13,938 bases of DNA. Source: Candidatus Bipolaricaulota bacterium. GTDB taxonomy: Bacteria > Bipolaricaulota > Bipolaricaulia > RBG-16-55-9. The translations under genes and the position numbers were made by a program. Positions 1-7,417 of the stretch are shown piece after piece. The notes under the pieces are model-generated. The model was not told the origin of the DNA, ran no database searches, and worked only from the letters and a program-made list of their open reading frames with translations. The stretch lies in assembly GCA_018609825.1 (NCBI GenBank), contig JAHEOA010000124.1, positions 1 to 13,938 of the forward strand. The letters run 5' to 3'. Every line of letters begins with the position of its first letter. Position 1 is the stretch's first letter.

Positions 1-510
1 GCCATGCCCGTGGGCAACGCGGGCAACATTACGGCGTACTGGGCGGGATACCGGGAGTATCACGACGACGGCGTGATCGACTGTGTGCCCGTGATGCTCG
101 GCTTCCAGGCCGAGGGCGCGGCGCCCATCGTTCGGGGGCACGCGGTCGAGCACCCGGACACGGTCGCGACCGCCATCAAGATCGGCAACCCGGCCAGTTG
201 GCAGAAGGCCGTGGCCGCCAAGGACGCGTCCCACGGCCGCATCGAGATCGTCACCGACGACGAGATCCTCGACGCGTACGGCCGGTTGGCGTCCAAGGAG
301 GGCGTCTTCTGCGAGCCGGCCTCGGCGGCCAGCGTCGCGGGCGTGCGCAGGCTGGCTCATGAAGGCTATTTCCAGGAGGGCTCAACGGTCGTGTGTACGC
401 TGACGGGACATGGCCTGAAAGACCCCGATCGCGCCATCGAGACGGCAACGCTCAAGCCCAGGCGCGTCGATGCCGACATGGACGCGCTTGTCGAGGCGAT
501 GAACCTATGA
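1..510 (+). CDS. thrC: Threonine synthase, C-terminal half (5' end outside window)
   Basis: PLP enzyme that converts O-phosphohomoserine to threonine in the cytoplasm, the last step of threonine synthesis. The frame is open from base 1, so the gene enters from the left. About 169 residues remain of a protein usually near 350 residues, and the PLP-lysine domain is missing. The visible part opens with the Gly-rich phosphate-binding loop ([12 protein letters not shown]), then a GFQAEGAAP stretch and a GNPASW stretch. Later come [11 protein letters not shown] and the [14 protein letters not shown] segment typical of fold-type II PLP enzymes. From memory this matches the Mycobacterium/Chloroflexi type of ThrC much better than the long proteobacterial type. 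The stop overlaps the next gene by 4 bp (ATGA at 507-510), implying translational coupling. Identity is firm; only the 5' end is unknown. Confidence 0.95.
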   Translation, partial: AMPVGNAGNITAYWAGYREYHDDGVIDCVPVMLGFQAEGAAPIVRGHAVEHPDTVATAIKIGNPASWQKAVAAKDASHGRIEIVTDDEILDAYGRLASKEGVFCEPASAASVAGVRRLAHEGYFQEGSTVVCTLTGHGLKDPDRAIETATLKPRRVDADMDALVEAMNL

Positions 511-1712
511 AATATGCCATTCTGGTCGGCGACGGCATGGCCGACGATCCCGTCGACGCCCTCGACGGACGGACGCCCTTGGAGGTCGCCGAGACGCCGC
601 ACATGGACGCCCTGGCCCAGGATGCCAGCCTCATGGGCCTCGTGCGGACCATCCCCGAGGGCTTTACCCCGGGCAGCGACATCGGCCATCTGAGCATCCT
701 CGGCTACGACCCGAACGTCTACTTCACGGGACGAGCGCCCATTGAAGCCGCCAGCCAAGGGATCGAACTCGGCCCCTACGACGTCGCGATTCGCTGTAAC
801 CTCGTCACGCTGGACGAGCGCGACGGACAGACCGTCATGGTCGACCACAGCGGCGGGCATCTCACCGACCGACAGGCCAAGCCGTTGGTGAAGGCGCTCC
901 AGGGGGAACTGGCGCGCGACGGGGTTGAGCTCCACCCGGGCGTCGGCTATCGGCATCTGTTGGTCTGGCCCGATGGGGCCGATCTGATGAGCGATCTGGC
1001 GTTCGTCGGGCCGCACGACATTCCGGGCGAGCCCATCGAGCCCCATCTGCCCCAACCGAGCGACGCCGAGGGCGCGGGGGCGTTGCGCGAGCTGATGAAG
1101 CGGGGCCGCACGGTGCTGGCCGAGCTGGACCACAACACGTCGGCCAACGCCATCTGGCTCTGGGGGGCCGGGCCGAGTCCGTCGCTGCCGACGATCCCCG
1201 AACGGTTCGAGCTGGAGGGCTCGGTCATCTCGGCGGTGGATCTGGTGCGCGGGCTCGGGGCACTGGCGGGTCTCGACATCGTCGACGTGCCCCGCATGAC
1301 CGGGTATCTGGACACCAACTACGAGGGGAAAGCCGAGGCGGCATTGGAACGGCTCCACGAGGGCGACGATCTCGTGCTCGTCCACGTCGAGGCCCCCGAC
1401 GAAGTGAGCCACGAGGGCGATGTGGACAAGAAACTCCAAGCGATCCAGGACTTTGACGCGCGCATCGTCGGGCCGATCGTCGAGGGCTTGAGTGCGTTCC
1501 AGGATCACGCGGTGCTGGCCCTGCCTGACCATCCGACGTCGCTGGCGACCCGCGTCCACACGTCCAGCCCCGTGCCGTTCGTGCTGCAGCGCTCGGACGC
1601 GTCGTTCGGCGCCGGGGCTCCCGAGTATTCCGAACGGGCGGCTCGCCAGACGGGCATCGTCATCGAGCAGGGGCATCAGCTCATGGAGCGACTGTTCGCC
1701 GTTCGCCGCTGA
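507..1712 (+). CDS. ApgM-family phosphoglycerate mutase-like protein, probable homoserine kinase
   Basis: The 401-residue product belongs to the alkaline-phosphatase superfamily and resembles archaeal-type cofactor-independent phosphoglycerate mutase (about 400 residues). Visible metal and catalytic motifs are GDGMADDP with D9 near the N-terminus, [15 protein letters not shown] with S57-D58, [13 protein letters not shown] in the C-terminal half, and [19 protein letters not shown] near the end. A subset of this family (the TIGR02535 type) is proposed to phosphorylate homoserine in bacteria that lack the GHMP kinase ThrB, and those genes sit next to thrC. Here the ATG is inside the thrC stop (ATGA), which is strong context for homoserine kinase, making the substrate for ThrC. 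The glycolytic mutase role remains the alternative. The start is set by this overlap and by the family N-terminus [10 protein letters not shown]. No strong ribosome site is seen, consistent with coupling. Confidence 0.88.
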   Translation: MKYAILVGDGMADDPVDALDGRTPLEVAETPHMDALAQDASLMGLVRTIPEGFTPGSDIGHLSILGYDPNVYFTGRAPIEAASQGIELGPYDVAIRCNLVTLDERDGQTVMVDHSGGHLTDRQAKPLVKALQGELARDGVELHPGVGYRHLLVWPDGADLMSDLAFVGPHDIPGEPIEPHLPQPSDAEGAGALRELMKRGRTVLAELDHNTSANAIWLWGAGPSPSLPTIPERFELEGSVISAVDLVRGLGALAGLDIVDVPRMTGYLDTNYEGKAEAALERLHEGDDLVLVHVEAPDEVSHEGDVDKKLQAIQDFDARIVGPIVEGLSAFQDHAVLALPDHPTSLATRVHTSSPVPFVLQRSDASFGAGAPEYSERAARQTGIVIEQGHQLMERLFAVRR

Positions 1713-1714
1713 GG

Positions 1715-1743
1715 TTGCGGGCGTCGGCTCTCCAACGTAGACT
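1715..1743 (+). promoter_or_regulatory. Candidate leaderless sigma70-type promoter for the MFS gene
   Basis: TTGCGG (1715-1720) and TAGACT (1738-1743) are separated by 17 bp, and the ATG of the next gene lies 9 bp after the -10 box. No Shine-Dalgarno sequence precedes that ATG. A transcript starting about 7 bp after the -10 would begin almost at the start codon, so a leaderless or nearly leaderless mRNA is inferred. The -35 matches the consensus in only its first three bases, so the call is moderate. Confidence 0.4.
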
Positions 1744-1752
1744 CGCGCGATC

Positions 1753-2946
1753 ATGCGTCGCTCCTCGACGACCGCCGTCTCGGCCGGCACGCTCCCGCTC
1801 GTCGGGCTGATGTTGGCCCACTTTACGAACGACCTCTACGCCAACTTCCTGCCGAGCTTCCTGCCCGTCTTGAAGTCGACCTTCGAGCTCAACTACACCA
1901 TGACGGCGGTGCTGCTGTCGACGTTCCACACCGCCGGGTCGTTCTTCCAGATCGGCTTCGGCTGGCTCGCCGACCGCTGGCCGAGCGTGCCGTTCGCGCT
2001 CATCGGCCCGCTTCTCACGGGCGCGTTCATGAGCGCCATTGGGGTGCTGCCGAGCTACGGCCTCATCCTGATCGCGCTATTGGGCGCGTCGCTGGGCACC
2101 GCCGCGTTCCACCCCAGCGGCGCCGCCAGTGCAGGCCGCCTCGGCCAAGCCCGTCGCGGCCTGACCGTCTCGCTCTTCATCGCGGGCGGCACGGTCGGCT
2201 TTGCGCTCGGTCCGGCGCTGATGGGGCTGTTCATCGACCGCTGGGGGATCGCAACGACGCCGATGGCGCTCGGGCCGCTGGCGCTGCTGGGCGCGACGTT
2301 CTGGATGTGCCACGGCCCTTGGCAACGATCGTCCGCGGCGTCCGACGACGACTCCCGCAGTCCGCGCCCGTCGCTGCGCGACCCAGAACTGCCCTGGGCA
2401 CCGCTGGCCCGTCTCTGGGGCCTCGTCGTGCTGCGCCACACCGTCCATCTGGGCGTGTTGGGATTTGTGGTCATTCTGTTGGAGGGCCGAGGGTTGGACT
2501 ATCTGGCCGGGAACCTGGCGCTGTTCGGGTTTCTGTTCATGGCGGCCGTGGGCGGCGTGCTCGGCGGACACCTCTCCGATCGCTGGGGCCGTTGGCCGGT
2601 GACCGCCGGCGCGCTCTGGCTCGGCATGGCCGCCACGCTCGGCTTCCTCGCCTCCAGCGGCCCGGTCTCGTTGGGATTGTTATTGCTCGGCGGCGGGCTG
2701 CTCAACGCCAGCAACCCCGTCATCGTCACCCAAGCCCAGGAGCTCCTGCCCGGCCAGACGGGAACGGCGTCGGCCGTCGTCATGGGCGTCGGTTGGGGCG
2801 TGGCCAGCCTGCTCGTCAACGTCGTCGGCGTGCTGGCCGACGCCTGGGAGAGCGTGAGCTGGGCGCTCGGGGCGATGACGCTGGCGGCCCTGGGGCTGAC
2901 GATCCTGTTGACGCTGCGACGCCCCCCGGCGCTGCGCGCTGCGTAG
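1753..2946 (+). CDS. MFS transporter, fosmidomycin-resistance (Fsr)-like
   Basis: The 397-residue product is a polytopic inner-membrane protein with about 12 predicted hydrophobic spans and a charged central stretch near residues 195-215 (SSAASDDDSRSPRPSLRD), the usual MFS inter-domain loop. Family signs are the HFTNDLY motif in the first span (H23, N26, D27), GFGWLADRW after span 2, and GTAAFHPSGAAS around residues 115-126, as in E. coli Fsr-type exporters. GGHLSDRWGRWP is the matching loop in the second half. Fsr relatives expel small molecules using the proton gradient, but the substrate here cannot be read from sequence. The gene starts 40 bp after the homoserine kinase candidate, with no ribosome site and a possible leaderless promoter in that gap. 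It may be a separate unit rather than part of the thr operon. Confidence 0.88.
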   Translation: MRRSSTTAVSAGTLPLVGLMLAHFTNDLYANFLPSFLPVLKSTFELNYTMTAVLLSTFHTAGSFFQIGFGWLADRWPSVPFALIGPLLTGAFMSAIGVLPSYGLILIALLGASLGTAAFHPSGAASAGRLGQARRGLTVSLFIAGGTVGFALGPALMGLFIDRWGIATTPMALGPLALLGATFWMCHGPWQRSSAASDDDSRSPRPSLRDPELPWAPLARLWGLVVLRHTVHLGVLGFVVILLEGRGLDYLAGNLALFGFLFMAAVGGVLGGHLSDRWGRWPVTAGALWLGMAATLGFLASSGPVSLGLLLLGGGLLNASNPVIVTQAQELLPGQTGTASAVVMGVGWGVASLLVNVVGVLADAWESVSWALGAMTLAALGLTILLTLRRPPALRAA

Positions 2947-3120
2947 CGACCGTCTCGCGTCGTCGCTTGCGCAACCCTCGCCCAGTTTACAGGCCAGCCG
3001 TGGGCTCGGTAAGCTTATTCCCGACGAGCCAGAGTCGTGGCGCCACGTTCGCGGTGCGCGCGAACGGCCACGGAACAAGGCGCAACGACCTCTCGCGGGG
3101 CCCGGAAATTCCATCATGGG

Positions 3121-4497
3121 GTGAGTGCGTTGGAGGACCCGTCTGGCACTTTATTGACCGCCTTTAAGCTCGTTGCCGTGCTGGTATTGGCGCTGGCCAA
3201 CGGCTTCTTCGTCGCCGCGGAGTTCGCGCTGGTCTCCGTGCGGCGCAGCCGCGTGGAACAGCTCGTCGAGGAGGGCCACCCGATGGCCCACGCGGTGGAT
3301 CGCGGGACGAGCAACCTGGATGCCTACCTTGCCGCTTGCCAGCTCGGCATCACCATGGCATCCTTGGCGCTCGGCTGGATCGGCGAGCCGGCGCTGGCCC
3401 ATCTCTTCGAGCCGTTGTTCGCGGCGCTGCCCATGGCATGGGCCTCGGTCGGCGCGCACGGCCTCGCCATCGCCGTCGCGTTCTCCATCATCACGACGCT
3501 GCACATTGTCCTGGGCGAGCTGGCCCCCAAAAGCCTGGCGATCCAACTGGCCGAGCGGACCGCCCTATGGACGGCGCGGCCCTTGGAGATCTATCTCAAG
3601 ATCTTCCGGCCGGCGATCATGGGGCTCAACGGGCTCGGCAACCTGCTGTTGCGCGCCTTCGGCCTGCGACCGGCCAGTGAGCACAGCCTCGCGCACTCGG
3701 TGGAGGAGCTCAAGATGCTGATGGATTCCAGCCGCGACGCGGGGGTCCTGGGCGAGACGGAGGAGGCCATGGTGGATAGCGTCTTGAGATTGCGCGAGCA
3801 ACGGGTCGGCGCGCTCATGACCCCGCGCACGGAGATCGTCTGGCTGGACCTGGACAATCCCCTGGATGAGAACCTCCAATCGCTGCAGGAGACGGGGTTT
3901 TCCCGGTTCCCGGTCGCCCGCGAGAGCCTCGACGACATCCAGGGCATCGTCAAGGCGAAGGAGCTGCTCGATCGGAACCTGTCCGGCCAGGAGATCGACC
4001 TGGAAGCCGCGCTGCGTCAGCCGCTGTTCGTGCCGCAGACGATGTCGGCGCTCAAGGTGCTCGATCGCTTCAAGCGGGTCCGCACGCACATGGCGCTGGT
4101 GGTCGACGAGCACGGGGGCATCGAGGGGCTTGTCACGCTGAACGACCTTATGGAAGCCATCGTGGGCGAGCTGCCCATGGCCGATCGGCCGGCCGAGCCG
4201 CGGGCTATGCGCCGCGAGGACGGGTCGTGGTTGCTCGACGGCATGATCCCCATCGAGGAGCTGAAGGACATGCTCGACCTGCCCGACGTTCCGGAAGAGG
4301 AGCGCCACAACTACGAGACCCTGGCCGGCTTCGTGGTGCTGCGCTTGGAGGACATCCCCCAGGAAGGGCAAGTGTTCGATTGGGGCGCCTGGCAGTTCGA
4401 GGTCGTCGACATGGACGGGCACCGCGTGGACAAGGTGCTCGCCACCCCGCAGGAACAGAGCCTGGAGGAGCAGTTGGAAGGAGAGTTCACGGAGTGA
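3121..4497 (+). CDS. CNNM/CorC (HlyC/CorC) family membrane protein with CBS pair
   Basis: The 458-residue integral membrane protein has the usual order DUF21/CNNM membrane domain, CBS pair, CorC_HlyC domain. The membrane domain (about residues 12-185) carries NGFFVAAEFALVSVRRSR from N27 and LGELAPKSLAIQ near E133. The CBS pair begins with VGALMTPRTEI near residue 229 and continues with FSRFPVAR and MALVVDEHGGIEGLVTLNDL. The C-terminal CorC_HlyC domain (about 360-445) contains GSWLLDGMIPIEEL and YETLAGFVV. Relatives handle Mg2+/Co2+ or other divalent cations, sensing nucleotides through CBS, but the exact ion is not deducible. I chose GTG 3121 because the family N-terminus begins just before the first span. 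A start at 3037 adds an uncharacteristic Arg-rich leader, and TTG 3130 is also possible. No convincing ribosome site is seen. The stop overlaps the mutL start. Confidence 0.85.
   Translation: MSALEDPSGTLLTAFKLVAVLVLALANGFFVAAEFALVSVRRSRVEQLVEEGHPMAHAVDRGTSNLDAYLAACQLGITMASLALGWIGEPALAHLFEPLFAALPMAWASVGAHGLAIAVAFSIITTLHIVLGELAPKSLAIQLAERTALWTARPLEIYLKIFRPAIMGLNGLGNLLLRAFGLRPASEHSLAHSVEELKMLMDSSRDAGVLGETEEAMVDSVLRLREQRVGALMTPRTEIVWLDLDNPLDENLQSLQETGFSRFPVARESLDDIQGIVKAKELLDRNLSGQEIDLEAALRQPLFVPQTMSALKVLDRFKRVRTHMALVVDEHGGIEGLVTLNDLMEAIVGELPMADRPAEPRAMRREDGSWLLDGMIPIEELKDMLDLPDVPEEERHNYETLAGFVVLRLEDIPQEGQVFDWGAWQFEVVDMDGHRVDKVLATPQEQSLEEQLEGEFTE
4478..4483 (+). promoter_or_regulatory. mutL: Shine-Dalgarno site that fixes the mutL GTG start
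   Basis: AAGGAG lies 10 bp before GTG 4494, inside the end of the upstream CNNM gene. It supports the GTG that overlaps the CNNM stop (GTGA), rather than any upstream in-frame start, and matches the conserved MutL N-terminus. Confidence 0.75.
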
Positions 4498-6308
4498 CCC
4501 GCGTCCACGAGCTCGACGCCCATCTGGTCAACAAGATCGCCGCCGGCGAGGTGATCGAGCGGCCGGCATCCGTCGTCAAGGAGCTGATCGAGAACAGTCT
4601 CGATGCGGGCAGCAAACGGATCGAGATCGCCATCCAGAGCGGGGGCACCGAGCGCATTCAGATCACCGACGACGGCGCGGGCATGGGCCGCGAGGATCTC
4701 CTGTTGGCCGTCAAGCGCCACACCACGAGCAAGATCCACACCGAGGACGACCTGGAGCGGATTGCCACGCTCGGCTTCCGCGGCGAGGCGCTGGCCAGCA
4801 TCGTCGAGGTCTCGCGGGCGACGATCGTTTCACGGGCCGCCGAGGACAAGGAAGCGACCCGCGTGACGATCGAGGGGGGAACCGTCCAAGAGACGCGCTC
4901 AGAAGGCCGTCGGCCCGGCACGACGATCGAGATCCGCGATCTCTTCGTCAACACGCCGGCCCGCCGGAAATTCCTCAAGACCGAACGCACCGAATCGACC
5001 CATATCTCGCGGACCGTGAAGCGTTTTGCGCTGGCCTACCCCCGTGTCCATTTCAAGCTGACCAGCGGAGCTAGGACCGTGCTGGAGTCGCCGCCCGCCC
5101 GCGACACCCGCGAGGCGATCGCCCATCTCTACGACGCCGGCCTCGCCAAATCGCTCGTCGAAGCGAGCTCCGAGGGCGAGTCGGTGAACGTCCATGGCTT
5201 CGTCGCGCCCGCGGACCGGACGCGCACCGACCGCAATGAACAGTTCCTCTTCGTGAACGGGCGCTACGTCCGCGACGCGGCGCTCGGCTACGCGCTCAAG
5301 CGGGCCTACGAAGGACTCATCGACAAGGACCGCCACCCGATCGCGTTCCTGTTCTTGACCATCGATCCCGAACAGGTCGACGTCAACGTCCATCCCAAGA
5401 AGGAGGAAGTGCGGTTTGCCGACGTACGCACCGTGCAGGGCGAGCTGAAGCGGGCCGTGACCGAGGCGCTTCTGGCGGGGGGCGCGCGGACCGCCATCCA
5501 GGACCCGAGCTCGCAATCTTCGGCCCACGAGGAGTGGATGCGTCCCCAGACGCGTCAGCTCCAGGGCAAGCAGAGCAACGTGCCGCGCTCGTTCGATCTG
5601 CGCAAGGCCATCAGCGAGGCGCAGTCGCCGCCGCCTGAGGCGTCGAACGAGGCGACAGAGTCCGCCAGAGAAGACCCATCGACGAGGTCGGCATCGTCGG
5701 CCGATCAGCCCGGCGTCGAAACGTCGGATCGCGTCATCGGCCAGCTCCACGGGACGTATCTCTTGGTCCAGACCGATGAAGGGTTGGAGTTGATCGATCA
5801 GCACGTCGCGCATGAACGCATCCTCTACGAGCGCTTTCTCCGGCAGATGACTCAGGGCGAGGTTCGCCGCCAGCGCTTGTTGATTCCCATGACGCTGGAG
5901 CTCTCGGCCGATGAGGCCGAGCAGTTGGAATCCTACATTGAAACGCTTGACGAACAGATCGGGATCGGCCTGGAGCCGTTTGGTGGCGGGACGTTCGTGG
6001 TCCGCGACTGGCCCGATATCTTCGCCAAAGACCTCACGAAGGATGACGTGCTGACGACGCTGGAGAGATTACTGGAAACGCTGGAGCATGAGGACGAACT
6101 CGATCCCGAAGCGTGGGCCAAAGTCATGGCGGCCGATCGAGCGTGCGAGGCGGCCGTGGTCCAGCACACTCGGCTCTCGGAGGCCGAAATGGATCGCTTG
6201 GTCGCCGAGCTGCGGATGCTGGACAACCCCTATCGCTGCCCGCACGGCCGCCCCATCGTGCTGAGCTACTCGCTCAAGGAGCTGGAGCGAGCGTTCGGAC
6301 GGCGCTGA
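4494..6308 (+). CDS. mutL: DNA mismatch repair protein MutL (endonuclease type)
   Basis: The 604-residue GHKL ATPase couples mismatch recognition by MutS to strand incision. The ATPase domain (about 1-330) has all standard motifs: KELIENSLDAG with E30 and N34, DDGAGM with D59, TTSKI, GFRGEALASI, and the motif around VNTPARRKFLKTER. E30 and D59 align with E. coli E29 and D58. A Ser/Glu-rich linker (about 335-415) leads to the dimerisation domain. That domain contains an endonuclease-like motif DQHVAHERILYE at D435-E446, an ACE triplet at 550-552, and CPHGRP from C582. Known nicking MutLs have DQHA(x)2E(x)4E and usually ACR or ACK, so two positions deviate while the likely metal ligands remain. 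A MutH-independent system is inferred. The gene is coupled by GTGA overlap to the CNNM gene, and its stop is immediately followed by the stop of the convergent gene. Confidence 0.96.
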   Translation: MTRVHELDAHLVNKIAAGEVIERPASVVKELIENSLDAGSKRIEIAIQSGGTERIQITDDGAGMGREDLLLAVKRHTTSKIHTEDDLERIATLGFRGEALASIVEVSRATIVSRAAEDKEATRVTIEGGTVQETRSEGRRPGTTIEIRDLFVNTPARRKFLKTERTESTHISRTVKRFALAYPRVHFKLTSGARTVLESPPARDTREAIAHLYDAGLAKSLVEASSEGESVNVHGFVAPADRTRTDRNEQFLFVNGRYVRDAALGYALKRAYEGLIDKDRHPIAFLFLTIDPEQVDVNVHPKKEEVRFADVRTVQGELKRAVTEALLAGGARTAIQDPSSQSSAHEEWMRPQTRQLQGKQSNVPRSFDLRKAISEAQSPPPEASNEATESAREDPSTRSASSADQPGVETSDRVIGQLHGTYLLVQTDEGLELIDQHVAHERILYERFLRQMTQGEVRRQRLLIPMTLELSADEAEQLESYIETLDEQIGIGLEPFGGGTFVVRDWPDIFAKDLTKDDVLTTLERLLETLEHEDELDPEAWAKVMAADRACEAAVVQHTRLSEAEMDRLVAELRMLDNPYRCPHGRPIVLSYSLKELERAFGRR

Positions 6309-7238
6309 CTACTCGCCGCCGGCGTCCGCCTGGTCCGCCTGGTCCGCCTCCTCGCTTTCGCCATCGGACGGGGGTTCTCCAGGTGTGGCCTCCTCGCCGC
6401 CGATGAGCCCCAGGCCGTCGAAGCTCGAATTGACGATGACCGAGCCGCCCTGGAAGCCGCTCGGGGCCATGATGAACTCGCTGGAAATGTTGAACTGATC
6501 GAACGGTCGGCTCGCTTCCAGCGAGACCGTCGAGAGGCCCTCGGCGCCGAAGTTGGACGTCAGACTGAGGCTCGTCCCGGCCATGGCGGTCGAGACGCCG
6601 AAGGTCTCCCGTGAGAAGCCTTCGGAGGTGTAGATCGTCGTGCGGCTCAGTTGATAGTCGCCGACGCTCGCGCCCATGTCCCAGCGCTCTTGCGCGAGTC
6701 CGCCGCCGGTGATGACCGTCGTGCGCGAGACCGACAGGCCGCTCACCGCGAGCCCGAGCGTCAGGACCTCCTGGGAGAAGCCGTCGGGCGTGACCGTCGT
6801 GCTGGCCGACAGCGAGACGCCCTCGGCGGTGCGAGTGGCCCCTTTGAACGTGGCACTGCCGAAGCCTTCGGGCCCAAAGGCCGTGTCCAGCGAGAGGTTG
6901 AACCCCTCCACCGGGCGGGCGACTTCAACGTTGGCGGAACTGAAACCCTCCATGGTGAAGTTGGCGCTGCCGGTGACGTCGGTGCCTTCTATGGCCGTAT
7001 TCGCGCTCAGCGTGGCGGTATTGAGCCCACTGAGGCCCATGACGACCCGGGCCTGGAGGCCGACGTCCTCGTAGCTGCCGTTCGCCGAGCCGACGAACGA
7101 CGCCTGCTCCGCCGAGACGCCGTCGGCGCCAAACGGCACGGATACCGACACGCTCAGCGAATCGCTCGCGGCGACGACGCCCGCGCCCAGCAGCAGCGCG
7201 AGAATCAATGAGACGGGGAAATTGGGGGTGCTCTGCAT
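6309..7238 (-). CDS. Secreted protein of tandem 27-residue beta-hairpin-like repeats
   Basis: I do not recognise this 309-residue protein. Residues 1-25 form a clear signal peptide (hydrophobic core LILALLLGAGVVAA, probable cleavage near SDS). Residues about 28-278 are degenerate repeats. A Gly plus Phe/Leu/Val turn recurs at G40, G71, G98, G125, G153, G180, G207, G234 and G261, mostly exactly 27 residues apart. A second turn recurs at 58, 85, 112, 140, 167, 194, 221, 248 and 275. Between turns are 8-11-residue stretches rich in Ser, Thr, Val, Leu and Gly, so each repeat looks like two beta strands. The tail (about 281-309) is acidic and of low complexity. There are no cysteines, no anchor segment and no sorting motif. 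The start is ATG 7238, since AAGGAGG lies 9 bp before it, and a TTG two codons earlier is too close to that site. An outer-membrane barrel, a surface protein or a beta-meander fibre are all possible. Confidence 0.8.
   Translation of the reverse strand: MQSTPNFPVSLILALLLGAGVVAASDSLSVSVSVPFGADGVSAEQASFVGSANGSYEDVGLQARVVMGLSGLNTATLSANTAIEGTDVTGSANFTMEGFSSANVEVARPVEGFNLSLDTAFGPEGFGSATFKGATRTAEGVSLSASTTVTPDGFSQEVLTLGLAVSGLSVSRTTVITGGGLAQERWDMGASVGDYQLSRTTIYTSEGFSRETFGVSTAMAGTSLSLTSNFGAEGLSTVSLEASRPFDQFNISSEFIMAPSGFQGGSVIVNSSFDGLGLIGGEEATPGEPPSDGESEEADQADQADAGGE
6324..6349 (-). repeat. 9-bp tandem repeat in the 3' end of the repeat-protein gene
   Basis: The plus strand reads gtccgcctg twice and then gtccgcct, nearly three copies. 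On the coding strand it encodes ADQADQAD in the acidic tail. Exact nucleotide repetition in an otherwise diverged repeat gene suggests recent slippage. Confidence 0.85.
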
Positions 7239-7247
7239 GGTCAAGTG

Positions 7248-7254
7248 CCTCCTT
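7248..7254 (-). promoter_or_regulatory. Strong Shine-Dalgarno site of the 27-residue repeat protein
   Basis: AAGGAGG on the minus strand is 9 bp before ATG 7238 and only 3 bp before the in-frame TTG at 7244. It therefore decides in favour of the ATG. The strength of the site suggests the protein is made in quantity. Confidence 0.8.
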
Positions 7255-7350
7255 ACAGTTGTCTCGTCGGGTGCAAACCGGCGTCAGTCTAGGACGTTCC
7301 GGCCGCGCACGTACGTTACCTCGGTCACAGTGCCCGGCGTTGCGTGCGCG

Positions 7351-7380
7351 TTGACGGTCCGCAAGCGACACGGCTAAAAT
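7351..7380 (+). promoter_or_regulatory. Sigma70-type promoter of the aminotransferase pair
   Basis: TTGACG (7351-7356) and TAAAAT (7375-7380) are 18 bp apart, each one mismatch from consensus. A transcript would start near 7387 and give a leader of about 30 nt that includes the ribosome site at 7404-7409. The promoter lies in the 179-bp divergent gap between the repeat-protein gene and the aminotransferase gene. I saw no equally good promoter for the minus-strand gene, only a TAGACT hexamer (7286-7291) lacking a matching -35. Confidence 0.7.
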
Positions 7381-7403
7381 GGGCAATTCGCCAATCTTGG
7401 CCC

Positions 7404-7409
7404 AAGGAG
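7404..7409 (+). promoter_or_regulatory. Shine-Dalgarno site fixing the aminotransferase start
   Basis: AAGGAG ends 8 bp before ATG 7418. It excludes the longer reading frame from 7379, whose first codon overlaps the promoter -10 box. Confidence 0.8.
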
Positions 7410-7417
7410 TGGTCCCC

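Noticed and set aside
366..1790. A 474-codon open frame on the minus strand opposite the homoserine kinase candidate.
   Set aside because: It is rich in Arg, His, Gln and Pro with no domain motifs, as expected for an antisense frame in GC-rich DNA. The plus strand encodes a clear family here.
2986..3015. TTTACA and TAAGCT 18 bp apart as a promoter for the CNNM gene.
   Set aside because: The -10 is poor and the leader would be about 100 nt. The match is not better than chance in a 174-bp gap.
3037..3120. N-terminal extension of the CNNM gene from ATG 3037.
   Set aside because: The 28 added residues are basic and unlike the family, with no ribosome site. The conserved membrane domain begins just after GTG 3121.
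7286..7314. Promoter for the repeat protein based on TAGACT, or an ECF-type GGAAC motif.
   Set aside because: No acceptable -35 at 16-18 bp for TAGACT, and the GGAAC motif lacks a convincing second element.
7379..7417. Earlier ATG for the aminotransferase.
   Set aside because: It overlaps the TAAAAT box of a good promoter and has no ribosome site. ATG 7418 has AAGGAG and fits the family N-terminus.
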